64,000 bases of DNA from Rhodocytophaga aerolata (GTDB lineage: Bacteria > Bacteroidota > Bacteroidia > Cytophagales > 172606-1): assembly GCF_030503435.1 (NCBI RefSeq), contig NZ_JAUKPO010000004.1, positions 365,891 to 429,890 on the forward strand, in the 5' to 3' direction. The notes beneath the pieces are model-generated. The model did no database searches and had not been told where the DNA came from. It worked only from the letters and a program-made list of their open reading frames with translations. A program made the position numbers and the translations under genes. Every line of letters starts with the position of its first letter. Positions within the stretch are counted from its first letter, which is position 1. Positions 28,956-38,137 of the stretch are shown here, one piece after another.

Positions 28956-29756
28956 ATGAATATATTTGATTTACTCAATACAATTGATCCACAGAAGATT
29001 ACTCTGGATGAACAAATGGCCTCTGGCAGACGGGCTATGTTCCGTCAACTAGGTGACTGGGGGAAGAAAATGGCACTGGGTGCTATCCCGTTAGCTGCTA
29101 CAGTAACGCCTAGAAAAGCCATGGCCGCACACGAAGACAATGCCGACGTACTGAATTTTGCCCTTCTACTTGAATATTTAGAAAATGAATTTTATATGAT
29201 GGGCCTGGATACCATTGTTCCTAAAGGCACCAACGACGAAAAAGTGTTTATGCAGATTAGTAAGCATGAAAAACAGCACGTAGAATTTTTGCAGGCTGCC
29301 ATAAAAAGCATTGGGGGGACTCCCATTGATAAGCCGGAATTTGATTTTACCGCCGGCGGCGCCTTTATGCCTTTCAGCGACTATGATCAGTTTAAAGTAT
29401 TATCTCAAGCGTTTGAAGATACTGGCGTACGGGCCTATAAAGGCCAGGCGGCTAATCTGATAGATAATGATACTTTATTAACGGCTGCCCTGCAAATACA
29501 TTCAATAGAAGCCCGTCATGCGGCCAAAATCCGGATGATGCGTGACGAATTCGGATGGATCTACTTTAATCACCGGGGTAGAGGAATGCCATATGCTACT
29601 CAGCCAGTATACAGTGGTGAGAACATGCAGACACAAGCTGGAGTGAATCTAAAAACCATTACAACGGTAGATGAAGGTGGTTTTACTGGTGCTTTTGATG
29701 AGCCCCTCACTAAAGAAGAAGTTACTGCTATTGCCAGCCTGTTCCTGAAAAAATAA
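28956..29756 (+). CDS. Exported ferritin-like protein 2
   Basis: 266 residues, paralogous in layout to its upstream neighbour. An atypical export-like segment lies at about residues 35-58 (MALGAIPLAATVTPRKAMAA) after a basic RRAMFRQLGDWGKK stretch, reminiscent of a degenerate Tat signal. The ferritin-like helices follow: LLEYLENEFYMMG, ISKHEKQHVEFLQAAI, QAFEDTGVRAYKGQA and HSIEARHAAKIRMM, with the metal-ligand Glu and His residues kept. About 50 extra C-terminal residues beyond the fold are poorly conserved in type. Probably acts together with protein 1. A terminator follows. Confidence 0.8.
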   Translation: MNIFDLLNTIDPQKITLDEQMASGRRAMFRQLGDWGKKMALGAIPLAATVTPRKAMAAHEDNADVLNFALLLEYLENEFYMMGLDTIVPKGTNDEKVFMQISKHEKQHVEFLQAAIKSIGGTPIDKPEFDFTAGGAFMPFSDYDQFKVLSQAFEDTGVRAYKGQAANLIDNDTLLTAALQIHSIEARHAAKIRMMRDEFGWIYFNHRGRGMPYATQPVYSGENMQTQAGVNLKTITTVDEGGFTGAFDEPLTKEEVTAIASLFLKK

Positions 29757-29776
29757 GGAAGAATTGCGTTATACTG

Positions 29777-29812
29777 AAAAGCCTTGGACTCTTATTGTTC
29801 AAGGCTTTTTTA
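29777..29812 (+). terminator. Terminator of the ferritin-like gene pair
   Basis: Perfect 10-bp stem AAAAGCCTTG/CAAGGCTTTT (29777-29786 with 29800-29809) followed by TTTATTT. Confidence 0.85.
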
Positions 29813-29940
29813 TTTAGTTCAGTATTGCCATAGTAATTCACATAAGCTATCTCTTTTATTTTCGTTCAAACATGAAAGGAACCTTCCAGCCAGTTTTATG
29901 CTTATACTTCTACAGCTATTTCTTAGAATAATAACATTGA

Positions 29941-31191
29941 ATGAAGCATATAACCAGCCATTTTCAAACCCGCTATTTTTTCTCATACCTTCTCATCCAT
30001 CTATTCCTTTTTAGTTGTCTGATCAGTGCAGGATGTAAAAATGAGGAAAGCACAATTGCTCCTGAAAAGGAAATAAGCCAGCCGGCTACCCGGACTCCAG
30101 TATTAATAAAAGCTGAGTTGCTTGGTACGTATACCATCGATCAGATAAAAAAACGGATAGGCAACCGTCCTGAAATTGGGCTGTTTACTAAATATGATGT
30201 GAAGGTGTATAAAATTACCTACACGACGCAAAATATAGATAATAAAGCTATTCAAGCCTCAGGCGCGTTAATTATACCCATTGCTAACAAACCCTTACCG
30301 TTGATCAGCCATCAGCATGGCACCATTACTGATAATAAGCATGCGCCCTCGAACTACGGCTCAGGCAGCGAATCTTCCACGTTTGGAACAGTGCTTGCTT
30401 CCTCTGGTTTTATAGTGGCTGCCCCCGACTATATTGGCTACGGCACCTCAGAAGAGGTGGCTCATCCCTATGAGCATGCCGCTTCTCTGGCATCTGCCTC
30501 CCTTGATATGCTGCGGGCATCCAAAGAGTTTTTTGCAAAAAATGGTGTTCAGTTTACCAATCAACTATTTCTGGCTGGGTATTCAGAAGGCGGCTATGCG
30601 ACGATGGCTCTACACAAACTAATTGAAGAAAAGCATGCAGCAGAATTTACGGTAACAGCTAGTGCACCTGCGGCAGGAGCTTATAATAAAACAGCTTTTG
30701 CTAAAGATATACTAGCCTCTGATAAACCCTTAGATTTTATTAACAGCTACTTATGGGTTTTGCAAACTTACAATACGGTGTATTCCCTTAACCGGCCTAT
30801 CCCCTCTTTCCTCAATCAGCCCTATGCGAATGCGGTGGCTTCCAAAGGCGTAGCAGCGGAAGTAAGCAAATATCCTAAAGAATTATTTACACAACAATTC
30901 AGGCAGGCTATCCTGTCTAACCAGGATACGGCTATGTTGAATGCATTTAAGGATAATGATATATACGACTGGAAGCCTATTGCGCCTGTTTTATTAGTAC
31001 ATGGTACTCAGGATGATTTTGTTCCCTTCTATAATTCACAATCAGCTTATGAAGCAATGCAGGCGAATGGCACTACTCAGGTTCAATTAAAAGCTATTGA
31101 AGGCGGAAATCATTTTAGTTCTGTTGGTCCTTATACCCTGGAAATGTTTGTATTTTTCAATTCTTTTTTAAAACCAGAACCTGTTAAATAA
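29941..31191 (+). CDS. Alpha/beta hydrolase lipoprotein, secretory-lipase-like
   Basis: 416 residues. A signal peptide ends in the lipobox SAGC (about Cys33), so it is predicted to be a lipoprotein. The mature enzyme is an alpha/beta hydrolase: APDYIGYGTSEEVAHPYEHA, the nucleophile elbow LAGYSEGGYATMAL, a late Asp in LLVHGTQDDFVPF and the catalytic His in EGGNHFSS. This resembles the secretory lipase/prolyl-oligopeptidase-like group. The substrate is unknown; an acyl ester or peptide is likely. Monocistronic. Confidence 0.8.
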   Translation: MKHITSHFQTRYFFSYLLIHLFLFSCLISAGCKNEESTIAPEKEISQPATRTPVLIKAELLGTYTIDQIKKRIGNRPEIGLFTKYDVKVYKITYTTQNIDNKAIQASGALIIPIANKPLPLISHQHGTITDNKHAPSNYGSGSESSTFGTVLASSGFIVAAPDYIGYGTSEEVAHPYEHAASLASASLDMLRASKEFFAKNGVQFTNQLFLAGYSEGGYATMALHKLIEEKHAAEFTVTASAPAAGAYNKTAFAKDILASDKPLDFINSYLWVLQTYNTVYSLNRPIPSFLNQPYANAVASKGVAAEVSKYPKELFTQQFRQAILSNQDTAMLNAFKDNDIYDWKPIAPVLLVHGTQDDFVPFYNSQSAYEAMQANGTTQVQLKAIEGGNHFSSVGPYTLEMFVFFNSFLKPEPVK

Positions 31192-31295
31192 CGCACCACA
31201 CAAAAATGCTCTTCGCTTGTAAATGCACTTACATATTTGTTAAAGAATGGTAACTGTCATTTTTACATAGAAAATCCAACTCCATGTTAAGTAAA

Positions 31296-31667
31296 TTAAT
31301 TATGTAAAGTCTTACCTTCTAAAACGACATTTATTTTTTTAACAATCTCCTTTCGCCTTATATAAAAGATTTTGGGGAAATCTAATTCCGGGTCTCTTGC
31401 TTCAGCATTTATGAAATTCTTTTGAAAATAATTTCTTAGTACAATTAAGTCTTCTAATGTACGGGCATATAAGATTTTGTTTCCAACTGGAATTTGATAA
31501 AAATAATATTTATTAGAAAAAATAAATGGAGCATTGAAGCCACAACTTTTACAAGTAACCTTCCCATTTTTAGATGGAGATTTAACATAATTGCCTTCAT
31601 ATGCTGAATTAAATAATGCTTTATTAGCACAATTTGGGCAAATAACATCAATAGTCACTTCGCGCAA
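31296..31667 (-). CDS. Hypothetical zinc-ribbon protein
   Basis: 123 residues. Two Cys-X2-Cys pairs, CPNC at about residue 10 and CKSC at about residue 39, form a probable zinc ribbon. The C-terminal half is a mixed alpha/beta segment with many aromatic and basic residues. No named family recognised. The gene lies 6 bases downstream of the polytopic membrane protein gene on the same strand, so the two are co-transcribed. Its codon use is more A/T-rich than that of its neighbours. Confidence 0.65.
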   Translation of the reverse strand: MREVTIDVICPNCANKALFNSAYEGNYVKSPSKNGKVTCKSCGFNAPFIFSNKYYFYQIPVGNKILYARTLEDLIVLRNYFQKNFINAEARDPELDFPKIFYIRRKEIVKKINVVLEGKTLHN

Positions 31668-31673
31668 TCGTTT

Positions 31674-33089
31674 TTACTTATTAGATTGACTAGTGGCTTT
31701 TGGCTTATAGAATGGACTGCTATTTACTTCTTCTAGCATTTTTATATGTTCGGCAAGTTTTTCATCTCCCCACCAATGGATCAGGAAAGCTTTATTTTCT
31801 TTAGCTAATTCCAGATTTGTCATATTCTTAGCCATATCTGATTCCAATCCTACAATTCCTTTCTTGTACCACTCATGCCATTTAAAGCCAGCTCTTGTAT
31901 TATATGGAATCAGCAGAAACATCATGAGAAATAGGAGGACTTGAATAAAACCTCTTTTTTCAAAAAACTCACTGGCAAAGAAACAGATAAACAATAAGGG
32001 AGATGCTAAAATAACATAACGGTCTGGCATTCCAAACTGTGGTACCAAACCTGCACGGCCCCAGCCAATGGCAATCGAAAACGCAACCATAATCAAGAAT
32101 AAGAATAATAAGATCCAAGCTCTGTGTTGTTCTTCTGTTTGTTTTCGTTGCCATGATGCCTTAATTACAAGGTACAGACACCATCCAACCAAACTACATA
32201 TACCTATAATAGCTAATCCAGCTATTTTCCACGAATATTTTACAGCTGGTCCTACGCTTAGTAAAACAAATTTACCTGTAGTCATAATGGACTCAACCAT
32301 ACCCGGGCTCGGCGGATTCCAAGTAGTAGGTATGTAACCTATAAAATACACACCACAAAGCAGTACTGAAACAAGAGAACAAGTGAGTAAAATACCAGAA
32401 ACCCGATTTCTGGATTGAGATATGGACAGATTTCGCCAGTTAACTAATCCGCAATAGAGTAACCATAGAGCCAAAGGAGGTACGAATAGCAAGCCATTTC
32501 CACCAGACAAGGGCAGTACTATGAGAATTAAACCAGCCGCTGACGCTGCGCCTTGCCTATTCAATAATGGATTTTTTATAAGCACCAGAAAAAAAACAAA
32601 CTCTAGCAGTGTAGGCAGTAACAAAGCTAATTGGAAGCTCCAGACCATATTTTCCCAGTTACCAATGTGAAGCAAAAGTATAGGAAAAAAGGCATCTACA
32701 TATTTTGTATGGCCCCCACGGAGATTTCTTAGGAACAGTAATACGCCTAATGACAGACTGCTAAGCAATAGCACATTTACATACATGCCAGCTTTAAAAT
32801 TTCCATTGGTGAGTTTTAGCAACCCAAGCATAACTAATTTAGGCAAAGCAATCCGGTGCTCATTATTCTGTTGCCATATCCAGCTCAATAAATCTGGTTC
32901 ATTGCCTGTCAATGGTGCTACTAGGAGCCAGTCTTCTGCTAATGGAATATTTCTGCCATATCGGATTACACAAAAAAAAGCAGCTGCCGTCATCAAAAAA
33001 TAAATAGTAAAAACGAAAGGCGTACTTAATTTGTCGATCAGCGAAGATCTTTTGCTAATTTGATGGTCAGGTATGGTGAAGTTGTACAT
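31674..33089 (-). CDS. Polytopic membrane protein, possible GT-C-type
   Basis: 471 residues with about 10 to 11 hydrophobic segments. An N-terminal loop carries the acidic motif LAEDWLL and, after the next segment, QQNNEHRIALPKL. Acidic residues followed by an NEHRI-like motif in the first outer loop recur in uncharacterised GT-C-like bacterial membrane proteins that may transfer sugars from lipid carriers. I cannot see a complete catalytic signature, so the assignment is an inference. Forms a two-gene unit with the zinc-ribbon protein. Confidence 0.6.
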   Translation of the reverse strand: MYNFTIPDHQISKRSSLIDKLSTPFVFTIYFLMTAAAFFCVIRYGRNIPLAEDWLLVAPLTGNEPDLLSWIWQQNNEHRIALPKLVMLGLLKLTNGNFKAGMYVNVLLLSSLSLGVLLFLRNLRGGHTKYVDAFFPILLLHIGNWENMVWSFQLALLLPTLLEFVFFLVLIKNPLLNRQGAASAAGLILIVLPLSGGNGLLFVPPLALWLLYCGLVNWRNLSISQSRNRVSGILLTCSLVSVLLCGVYFIGYIPTTWNPPSPGMVESIMTTGKFVLLSVGPAVKYSWKIAGLAIIGICSLVGWCLYLVIKASWQRKQTEEQHRAWILLFLFLIMVAFSIAIGWGRAGLVPQFGMPDRYVILASPLLFICFFASEFFEKRGFIQVLLFLMMFLLIPYNTRAGFKWHEWYKKGIVGLESDMAKNMTNLELAKENKAFLIHWWGDEKLAEHIKMLEEVNSSPFYKPKATSQSNK

Positions 33090-33191
33090 AGGTAAAATAT
33101 AAGGTTTGTTTGCTTAACTCTAAGAATGCATACACATCACAGGAGTAGGTTGGCAACATTAAACAGGCTATTTCTTTTCTCCATTCTACAA

Positions 33192-34508
33192 TCAAGTAGG
33201 CATGGCCTCTTTTTCTCTGGCTACTTGCTTTTCCTTTTTATTTCCAATGATTAGGCGTATACCCTTATCATAACTGAAATAGCTCCACATCCAATTCATG
33301 AGTACGACCAGCCGGTTGCGGTACCCGACTATGGAGATCAGGTGTACAAACATCCACACAAACCAGGCAATAATTCCCTGTGTTTTGTACCCATTTAAAT
33401 CTACTACGGCTTTGTTGCGGCCAATGGTTGCCATGCTTCCTTTATCGTAATACCGGAATGCTTTTAGAGGTTTGCCTTCCAGCAAGCAACAAATATTTTT
33501 TCCCAGTGCTTTTCCTTGCTGCATAGCCGGAGGGGCCATCATCGGATGACCTTGCGGAGTAGCTCTGGTGATCATGGCTGCGACATCTCCTATCGCAAAT
33601 ATATTTTTATAGCCAAGCACCCGGTTATAGATATCTACTTGCAAACGATTACCTTTCAGTACACTTTCTTCCCGCAAACCAGGAATAGGCATGCCACAAA
33701 CGCCTGCTGCCCATATAAGTGTACGGGTAATAAGTTTTTCGCCATTTTCAAATTCTACGGTATACCCATCATAGGATTTTACGCGGCAATTAAGCCATAC
33801 GTGTACGCCTAACTCCTGTAAAAAATCAAGTGCTTTCAAAGAAGCTTCTTCAGACATACCATTCAACAATCGGGGCCCACTCTGAATCAAATGGATATCC
33901 ATTTTCAGAAAATCCAGTTCCCGGTAATCTTGCGGAAATACATGCAATTTTAATTCTGCCAGCGCACCGGCTATCTCTACTCCAGTAGGCCCTCCTCCTA
34001 CAATCACATAATCAATCAGGCTGTTCATTTGCTCATCATCATCGGTAAGCAAGGCCCTTTCAAAATTGCTTAAGATCTTATTGCGCAAGGCAATTGAATC
34101 TTCAATTGTTTTAATCGGTACTGCATGCTCCTGAATTTGCTCATTCCCATAATAATTAGTTGTTGCGCCGGTAGCTATTACGAGGTAATCGTAGGTAATT
34201 TCGCCAATGGTAGTATGTACAATTTGCCTGGTTGTATCTACACTTTCTACTTCAGCCATACGGAAGTAAAAATTTTTCTGATCTTCAAATATCTTGCGGA
34301 AGGGATATACAATAGAATCTGCTTCCAGGCCTGCCGTAGCTACCTGGTATAAAAGGGGCTGAAAAGCATGATGATTTTGCTTATCTATCAAGATCACTTG
34401 CGCATCGGCCTGCCGGAGCGATTTGGCCAGTTCAATACCTGCAAAGCCCCCTCCAACAATAATAATCCGGGGTTTACCAATGTCTGCAATTCTGGCTGTT
34501 TGAGTCAT
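33192..34508 (-). CDS. ndh: Type II NADH dehydrogenase (NAD(P)/FAD oxidoreductase)
   Basis: 438 residues. The FAD-binding motif IIIVGGGFAGIELAKSL opens the protein, with DKQNHHAFQPLLYQVATAGL just after it, the signature of NDH-2 enzymes. The NADH-binding motif DYVIVGGGPTGVEIAGALAE is near residues 165-184. AIGDVAAM is the second FAD contact. The last 60 residues contain hydrophobic, aromatic segments that would attach the enzyme to the inner membrane, where NDH-2 passes electrons from NADH to quinone without pumping protons. Single gene, divergent from 34671. Confidence 0.88.
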   Translation of the reverse strand: MTQTARIADIGKPRIIIVGGGFAGIELAKSLRQADAQVILIDKQNHHAFQPLLYQVATAGLEADSIVYPFRKIFEDQKNFYFRMAEVESVDTTRQIVHTTIGEITYDYLVIATGATTNYYGNEQIQEHAVPIKTIEDSIALRNKILSNFERALLTDDDEQMNSLIDYVIVGGGPTGVEIAGALAELKLHVFPQDYRELDFLKMDIHLIQSGPRLLNGMSEEASLKALDFLQELGVHVWLNCRVKSYDGYTVEFENGEKLITRTLIWAAGVCGMPIPGLREESVLKGNRLQVDIYNRVLGYKNIFAIGDVAAMITRATPQGHPMMAPPAMQQGKALGKNICCLLEGKPLKAFRYYDKGSMATIGRNKAVVDLNGYKTQGIIAWFVWMFVHLISIVGYRNRLVVLMNWMWSYFSYDKGIRLIIGNKKEKQVAREKEAMPT

Positions 34509-34670
34509 AACTTATCAGGATACATCTGCCGGCATGGAGTACCAGCTTACGATAGTTAAATGTATTGCAAAATCCGGTTCCTTTCAATTTGCTTAGTTGA
34601 GGCTAATGTAATGTTTGTATTGATAGTGTTAATTATTGCCTAAATTTGCCCATGCTCCAATAGTTGACTT

Positions 34671-35033
34671 ATGCATAACGACCCAGAACTGAATGGCAAA
34701 TACCTTGGTACCATTACTAAAGACTTTGCTGTAGTATCCGATACATTGAAAGAAGCATCTTACCAGATCCGCAAAAGAGGCTTTTCTGACTATCCTATCT
34801 TCCCTATTTCCAAAGTACATATCCCGGTTGGCCAGATTTTAATCAGCCGGTTTGAAGTACAGTTGAACTGGAACTTTTATGTGTCGTATCTGGATGAATT
34901 TATTCAGCGGAAAATTGTGGAAGACCAGGAAGTTTTCAAACAAGCCTATAAAGACCCGGACGAGTACTGTTGTTTGTTTGTCATAGATGTGGAGTTTACC
35001 AATATTGTGTTTATTCCTTATCCGGAAGACTAA
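34671..35033 (+). CDS. Conserved-looking hypothetical protein, 120 residues
   Basis: A soluble 120-residue protein with alternating strands and helices, rich in aromatic residues (FPISKVHIPVGQILISRF; LNWNFYVSYLDEF). No signal peptide, membrane segment or known motif. Normal codon use and a clean ATG support a real gene. It lies ahead of the DUF962 gene in the same direction, about 117 bases apart. Confidence 0.6.
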   Translation: MHNDPELNGKYLGTITKDFAVVSDTLKEASYQIRKRGFSDYPIFPISKVHIPVGQILISRFEVQLNWNFYVSYLDEFIQRKIVEDQEVFKQAYKDPDEYCCLFVIDVEFTNIVFIPYPED

Positions 35034-35150
35034 CCTATTGTTTCCTATTTTCCATGACTATATTCACCACAAGCATCCTGTTGCAGGTTGTATACCTATT
35101 GACATTGTGTTTATCTTATATTAAATTGTATCAACACAAGGTTTATAAAT

Positions 35151-35633
35151 ATGAAAACAACTGAACAGTGGCTATCGGAATATGGGGAAAGTCATCAGAA
35201 TCACACGAATAAGCTAGTACATTGGGTGTGTGTACCGCTTATTATGTTCAGTATCATTGGTTTATTGTGGTCTATCCCATCTGCCTTTTTAAGCAATCTG
35301 TTTCCTTCATACTTTGCTAAATTTATCAATTGGGGCACTATTTTTCTTGCTTTTGCTTTACTTTTTTACTTACGTTTATCGTTCAGCATGTTTGCCGGTA
35401 TGTTACTGATTGCAACACTGATTGTGGCAGGCAACTATTTAATTTTGCAATATGCACCCTTACCTTTGTGGGCGGTTTCACTGATTATATTTGTTGCGGC
35501 CTGGATTGGCCAGTTTATTGGCCACAAAATAGAAGGCAGAAAGCCATCCTTTTTTAAAGACATTCAATTTCTGTTGATTGGACCTGCCTGGCTGCTCAGC
35601 TTCATTTACCGGAAATTAGGAATTCCTTATTGA
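35151..35633 (+). CDS. DUF962 / Mpo1-like membrane protein
   Basis: 160 residues. It starts with the family motif WLSEYGESHQNHTNKLVHW, where the His residues are kept, followed by about four membrane segments and a second His region, GQFIGHKIEGRKPSFF. The yeast relative Mpo1 is an iron-dependent dioxygenase that shortens 2-hydroxy fatty acids; bacterial members probably share the metal site but have not been characterised widely. Likely inner-membrane. Confidence 0.82.
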   Translation: MKTTEQWLSEYGESHQNHTNKLVHWVCVPLIMFSIIGLLWSIPSAFLSNLFPSYFAKFINWGTIFLAFALLFYLRLSFSMFAGMLLIATLIVAGNYLILQYAPLPLWAVSLIIFVAAWIGQFIGHKIEGRKPSFFKDIQFLLIGPAWLLSFIYRKLGIPY

Positions 35634-36113
35634 GTTTACCTTCATCATCTACTATCCAGTAGCAGTGCAAGCACCTCTCCCTCAACTTTGCTTGAAAAAA
35701 TCCGTACAGGTAGATAATTAAAAAAAATAATCATTAATTGAATTATTTAGTCAGGTTATTGTTAATGAAGTGTAGCAAATAAATGATGGATAATTCCGGT
35801 ATCTTACAAAAGCAAAAATAAAAATAATGGTAAGGTATTTGTTTAGTAAAATTATATTTTAATATTTGCGCTCACTATTATAAAGTATTACAAAAGTTGA
35901 CAGAAACTTTTTTCCATACTACCCCTTTCAGGTTTAGGTTGCCGCTTCTGCGGAACTAACACATATCGTTTTGCCTACGTGGCAAACTTCTTCACCAAAA
36001 TTTTCTTGAATATCCTGCATGCTAACGTCTTAGGCAGAAGTGTGTGCTACGATTTCAGATACATTTACATTCTTCAATTAGTATTTACATTTAAACAACC
36101 CGATATACAGAAA
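35634..36113. other. Gene-free leader ahead of the arginine operon
   Basis: 480 bases without a supported gene. A frame upstream of the GNAT start runs in phase from 35979, but it encodes residues not expected in the family, so I treat it as leader. A/T-rich, with a possible promoter at 35838-35868. No clear ArgR-type operator could be picked by eye, although A/T-rich imperfect palindromes occur near 35730-35755. Confidence 0.4.
35838..35868 (+). promoter_or_regulatory. Possible promoter of the arginine operon
   Basis: TTTG at 35838-35841 and TAATATTTG at 35860-35868, with an 18-base spacer, resembling the Bacteroidota -33 TTTG and -7 TAnnTTTG boxes but with one extra base inside the -7 box. 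Tentative. Confidence 0.35.
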
Positions 36114-36821
36114 ATGAGCGATTACATTGTCCAGTCAGCCAATTACAACCATTTAGAGTTGGCCGAGGAAATATGTCGTCATATGGAAGAAAGTGCAAAA
36201 GCCAGAGGAACTGGTATTGCCAAACGCTCTCCTGATTATTTAATACAGAAAATGCTGGAAGGAAAAGCTATTGTAGCTACTACCCGCTCTGGCGAGTTCG
36301 TGGGATTCTGTTATATTGAAACCTGGGGACATGGCAAATTTGTGGCTAATTCCGGCTTAATCGTACATCCCGATCACCGTAAAAGTGGCATTGCCAAAAG
36401 CATTAAGGAAAAAGCCTTTGAGATTTCCCGTAAAAAATACCCGCAGGCCAAATTATTTGGCTTAACTACCAGTCTGGCTGTTATGAAAATTAACTCAAGC
36501 TTAGGATATAAGCCAGTTACGTTCTCTGAACTGACAGATGATGAAGCTTTCTGGAAAGGCTGCTCCAGTTGTGTCAATTACGATATTCTAAACCGTACCA
36601 ACCACAAGCATTGCCTTTGCACTGGTATGCTATACGATCCGGCGGATGAGAAAAAAGGAGCCAAAAAAGAACAGCAGTTACAAAACTTTGTAAAAAAGTC
36701 TAACCTGTACGAAAGATGGTTACGGTTGAAAAAACGGGTATTGCTCAGAAGCCAGAAATCACAAATGGCTAAAGAAAAGCCACAACCTGCCAAAGAAGTA
36801 CGGGAAAAAGTTTATCAATAA
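36114..36821 (+). CDS. GNAT acetyltransferase, probable N-acylglutamate synthase
   Basis: 235 residues from the ATG at 36114; an in-phase extension to 35979 is rejected because it adds a leader-like, Phe-rich stretch. The GNAT core is clear: GEFVGFCYIETWG, the acceptor strand NSGLIVHPDHRKSGIAKSIKE with the CoA pyrophosphate loop, and LTTSLAVMKINSSLGYKPV. A cysteine pair (CSSC) and NHKHCLCTGMLY follow. As the first gene of an arginine operon, and with no classical ArgA here, it is the likely enzyme that acylates glutamate for the pathway. That role is inferred from position. It lies 44 bases ahead of argG. Confidence 0.75.
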   Translation: MSDYIVQSANYNHLELAEEICRHMEESAKARGTGIAKRSPDYLIQKMLEGKAIVATTRSGEFVGFCYIETWGHGKFVANSGLIVHPDHRKSGIAKSIKEKAFEISRKKYPQAKLFGLTTSLAVMKINSSLGYKPVTFSELTDDEAFWKGCSSCVNYDILNRTNHKHCLCTGMLYDPADEKKGAKKEQQLQNFVKKSNLYERWLRLKKRVLLRSQKSQMAKEKPQPAKEVREKVYQ

Positions 36822-36865
36822 ATCGAGTTTATATATCACACTAAAATCTGTATAATTTAGTAAGA

Positions 36866-38065
36866 ATGGGAAAACAAAAAGTAGTACTTGCCTTTAGCGG
36901 AGGATTAGATACCTCCTACTGTGTAAAATATTTATCAGAAGATAAAGGCCTGGAAGTTTATTCGATATTAGTAGATACCGGAGGCTTTTCAGCGGAAGAA
37001 CTACAACAAATTGAAGCGAAAGCTATTTCATTGGGAGTTGCCAAACATCTCACGGTTAACCAAACAGATGTATATTATCAGCAATGTATCAAATATCTGG
37101 TGTTTGGCAATATTCTTAAAAACAATACATATCCACTTTCTGTAAGTGCCGAAAGGGCTTTCCAGGCAATGGCCGTGGCCGAATATGCTAAAAATATAGG
37201 AGCGGAGTATGTAGCTCATGGCAGCACTGGCGCTGGCAACGACCAGGTCCGTTTTGATATGATTTTCCGTATTCTTATTCCGGATGTACAAATTATAACT
37301 CCTATTCGCGACAATAAACTATCCAGAGAACAGGAAATTGAGTACCTAAAAGCAAAGGGCGTACAGCAGGAATGGCATAAAGCAGCTTACTCGATTAATA
37401 AAGGATTATGGGGTACCTCGGTTGGCGGGAAAGAAACGCTAACATCTCATGGGTATTTACCTGAATCCGCCTTTCCTACTCAGCTTACCAAACAAGAGCC
37501 TCAATCAGTAAAGTTGCATTTTGAAAAAGGAGAATTAGTAGGCATTAATGAACAACAATTCAGCAATCCGGTAGAGGCTATCAAAAAACTCACCGAAATG
37601 GCTGCACCTTTTGCTATCGGCCGCGATATTCATGTGGGCGACACCATTATTGGTATTAAAGGCAGGGTAGGTTTTGAAGCAGCTGCACCGCTGATAATTA
37701 TTAAGGCACACCATACACTGGAAAAACATGTGTTGACTAAATGGCAGTTGTACTGGAAAGAACAACTGGCCAACTGGTATGGCAATTTGCTGCACGAAGG
37801 TCAGTACCTGGACCCGGTGATGCGTAATATTGAAACCTTCCTGACAGATACACAAACGCATGTAACTGGTATAGTACACGTACAATTGGCCCCTTACAGA
37901 TTTTATGTAACAGGCATAGAATCCGCTTTCGACCTGATGTCAGCAAAGTTTGGAAGTTATGGGGAAATGAACAACGCATGGTCTGGAGAAGATGTGAGAG
38001 GGTTTTCTAAAATACTCTCCAATCAGGCAATGATTTACAGCAAAATTTCTAAAGAGAATGAGTAA
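36866..38065 (+). CDS. argG: Argininosuccinate synthase
   Basis: 399 residues matching ArgG from end to end. The ATP-binding P-loop-like motif VVLAFSGGLDTSYCVKYL is at the start. AHGSTGAGNDQVRFD carries the aspartate and citrulline contacts, and NKGLWGTSVGGKE the next conserved block. Joins citrulline and aspartate with ATP to argininosuccinate in the cytoplasm. Second in the operon. Confidence 0.96.
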   Translation: MGKQKVVLAFSGGLDTSYCVKYLSEDKGLEVYSILVDTGGFSAEELQQIEAKAISLGVAKHLTVNQTDVYYQQCIKYLVFGNILKNNTYPLSVSAERAFQAMAVAEYAKNIGAEYVAHGSTGAGNDQVRFDMIFRILIPDVQIITPIRDNKLSREQEIEYLKAKGVQQEWHKAAYSINKGLWGTSVGGKETLTSHGYLPESAFPTQLTKQEPQSVKLHFEKGELVGINEQQFSNPVEAIKKLTEMAAPFAIGRDIHVGDTIIGIKGRVGFEAAAPLIIIKAHHTLEKHVLTKWQLYWKEQLANWYGNLLHEGQYLDPVMRNIETFLTDTQTHVTGIVHVQLAPYRFYVTGIESAFDLMSAKFGSYGEMNNAWSGEDVRGFSKILSNQAMIYSKISKENE

Positions 38066-38137
38066 CCTATTTTGTGTCAAACAATAGCACATCTGGTTAT
38101 TTAGCATTCTTGTATTTTTTTAATTAAGTATCTGTAA

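Noticed and set aside
35054..35164. Possible 36-residue membrane peptide (start MTIFTTSILLQ)
   Set aside because: It overlaps the start of the DUF962 gene, has no family and no spacing typical of a gene; hydrophobic reading of an A/T-rich stretch is more likely.
35979..36113. Upstream in-phase extension of the GNAT gene
   Set aside because: The extra 45 residues are hydrophobic and Phe-rich and do not belong to the GNAT fold; the ATG at 36114 gives the natural start.
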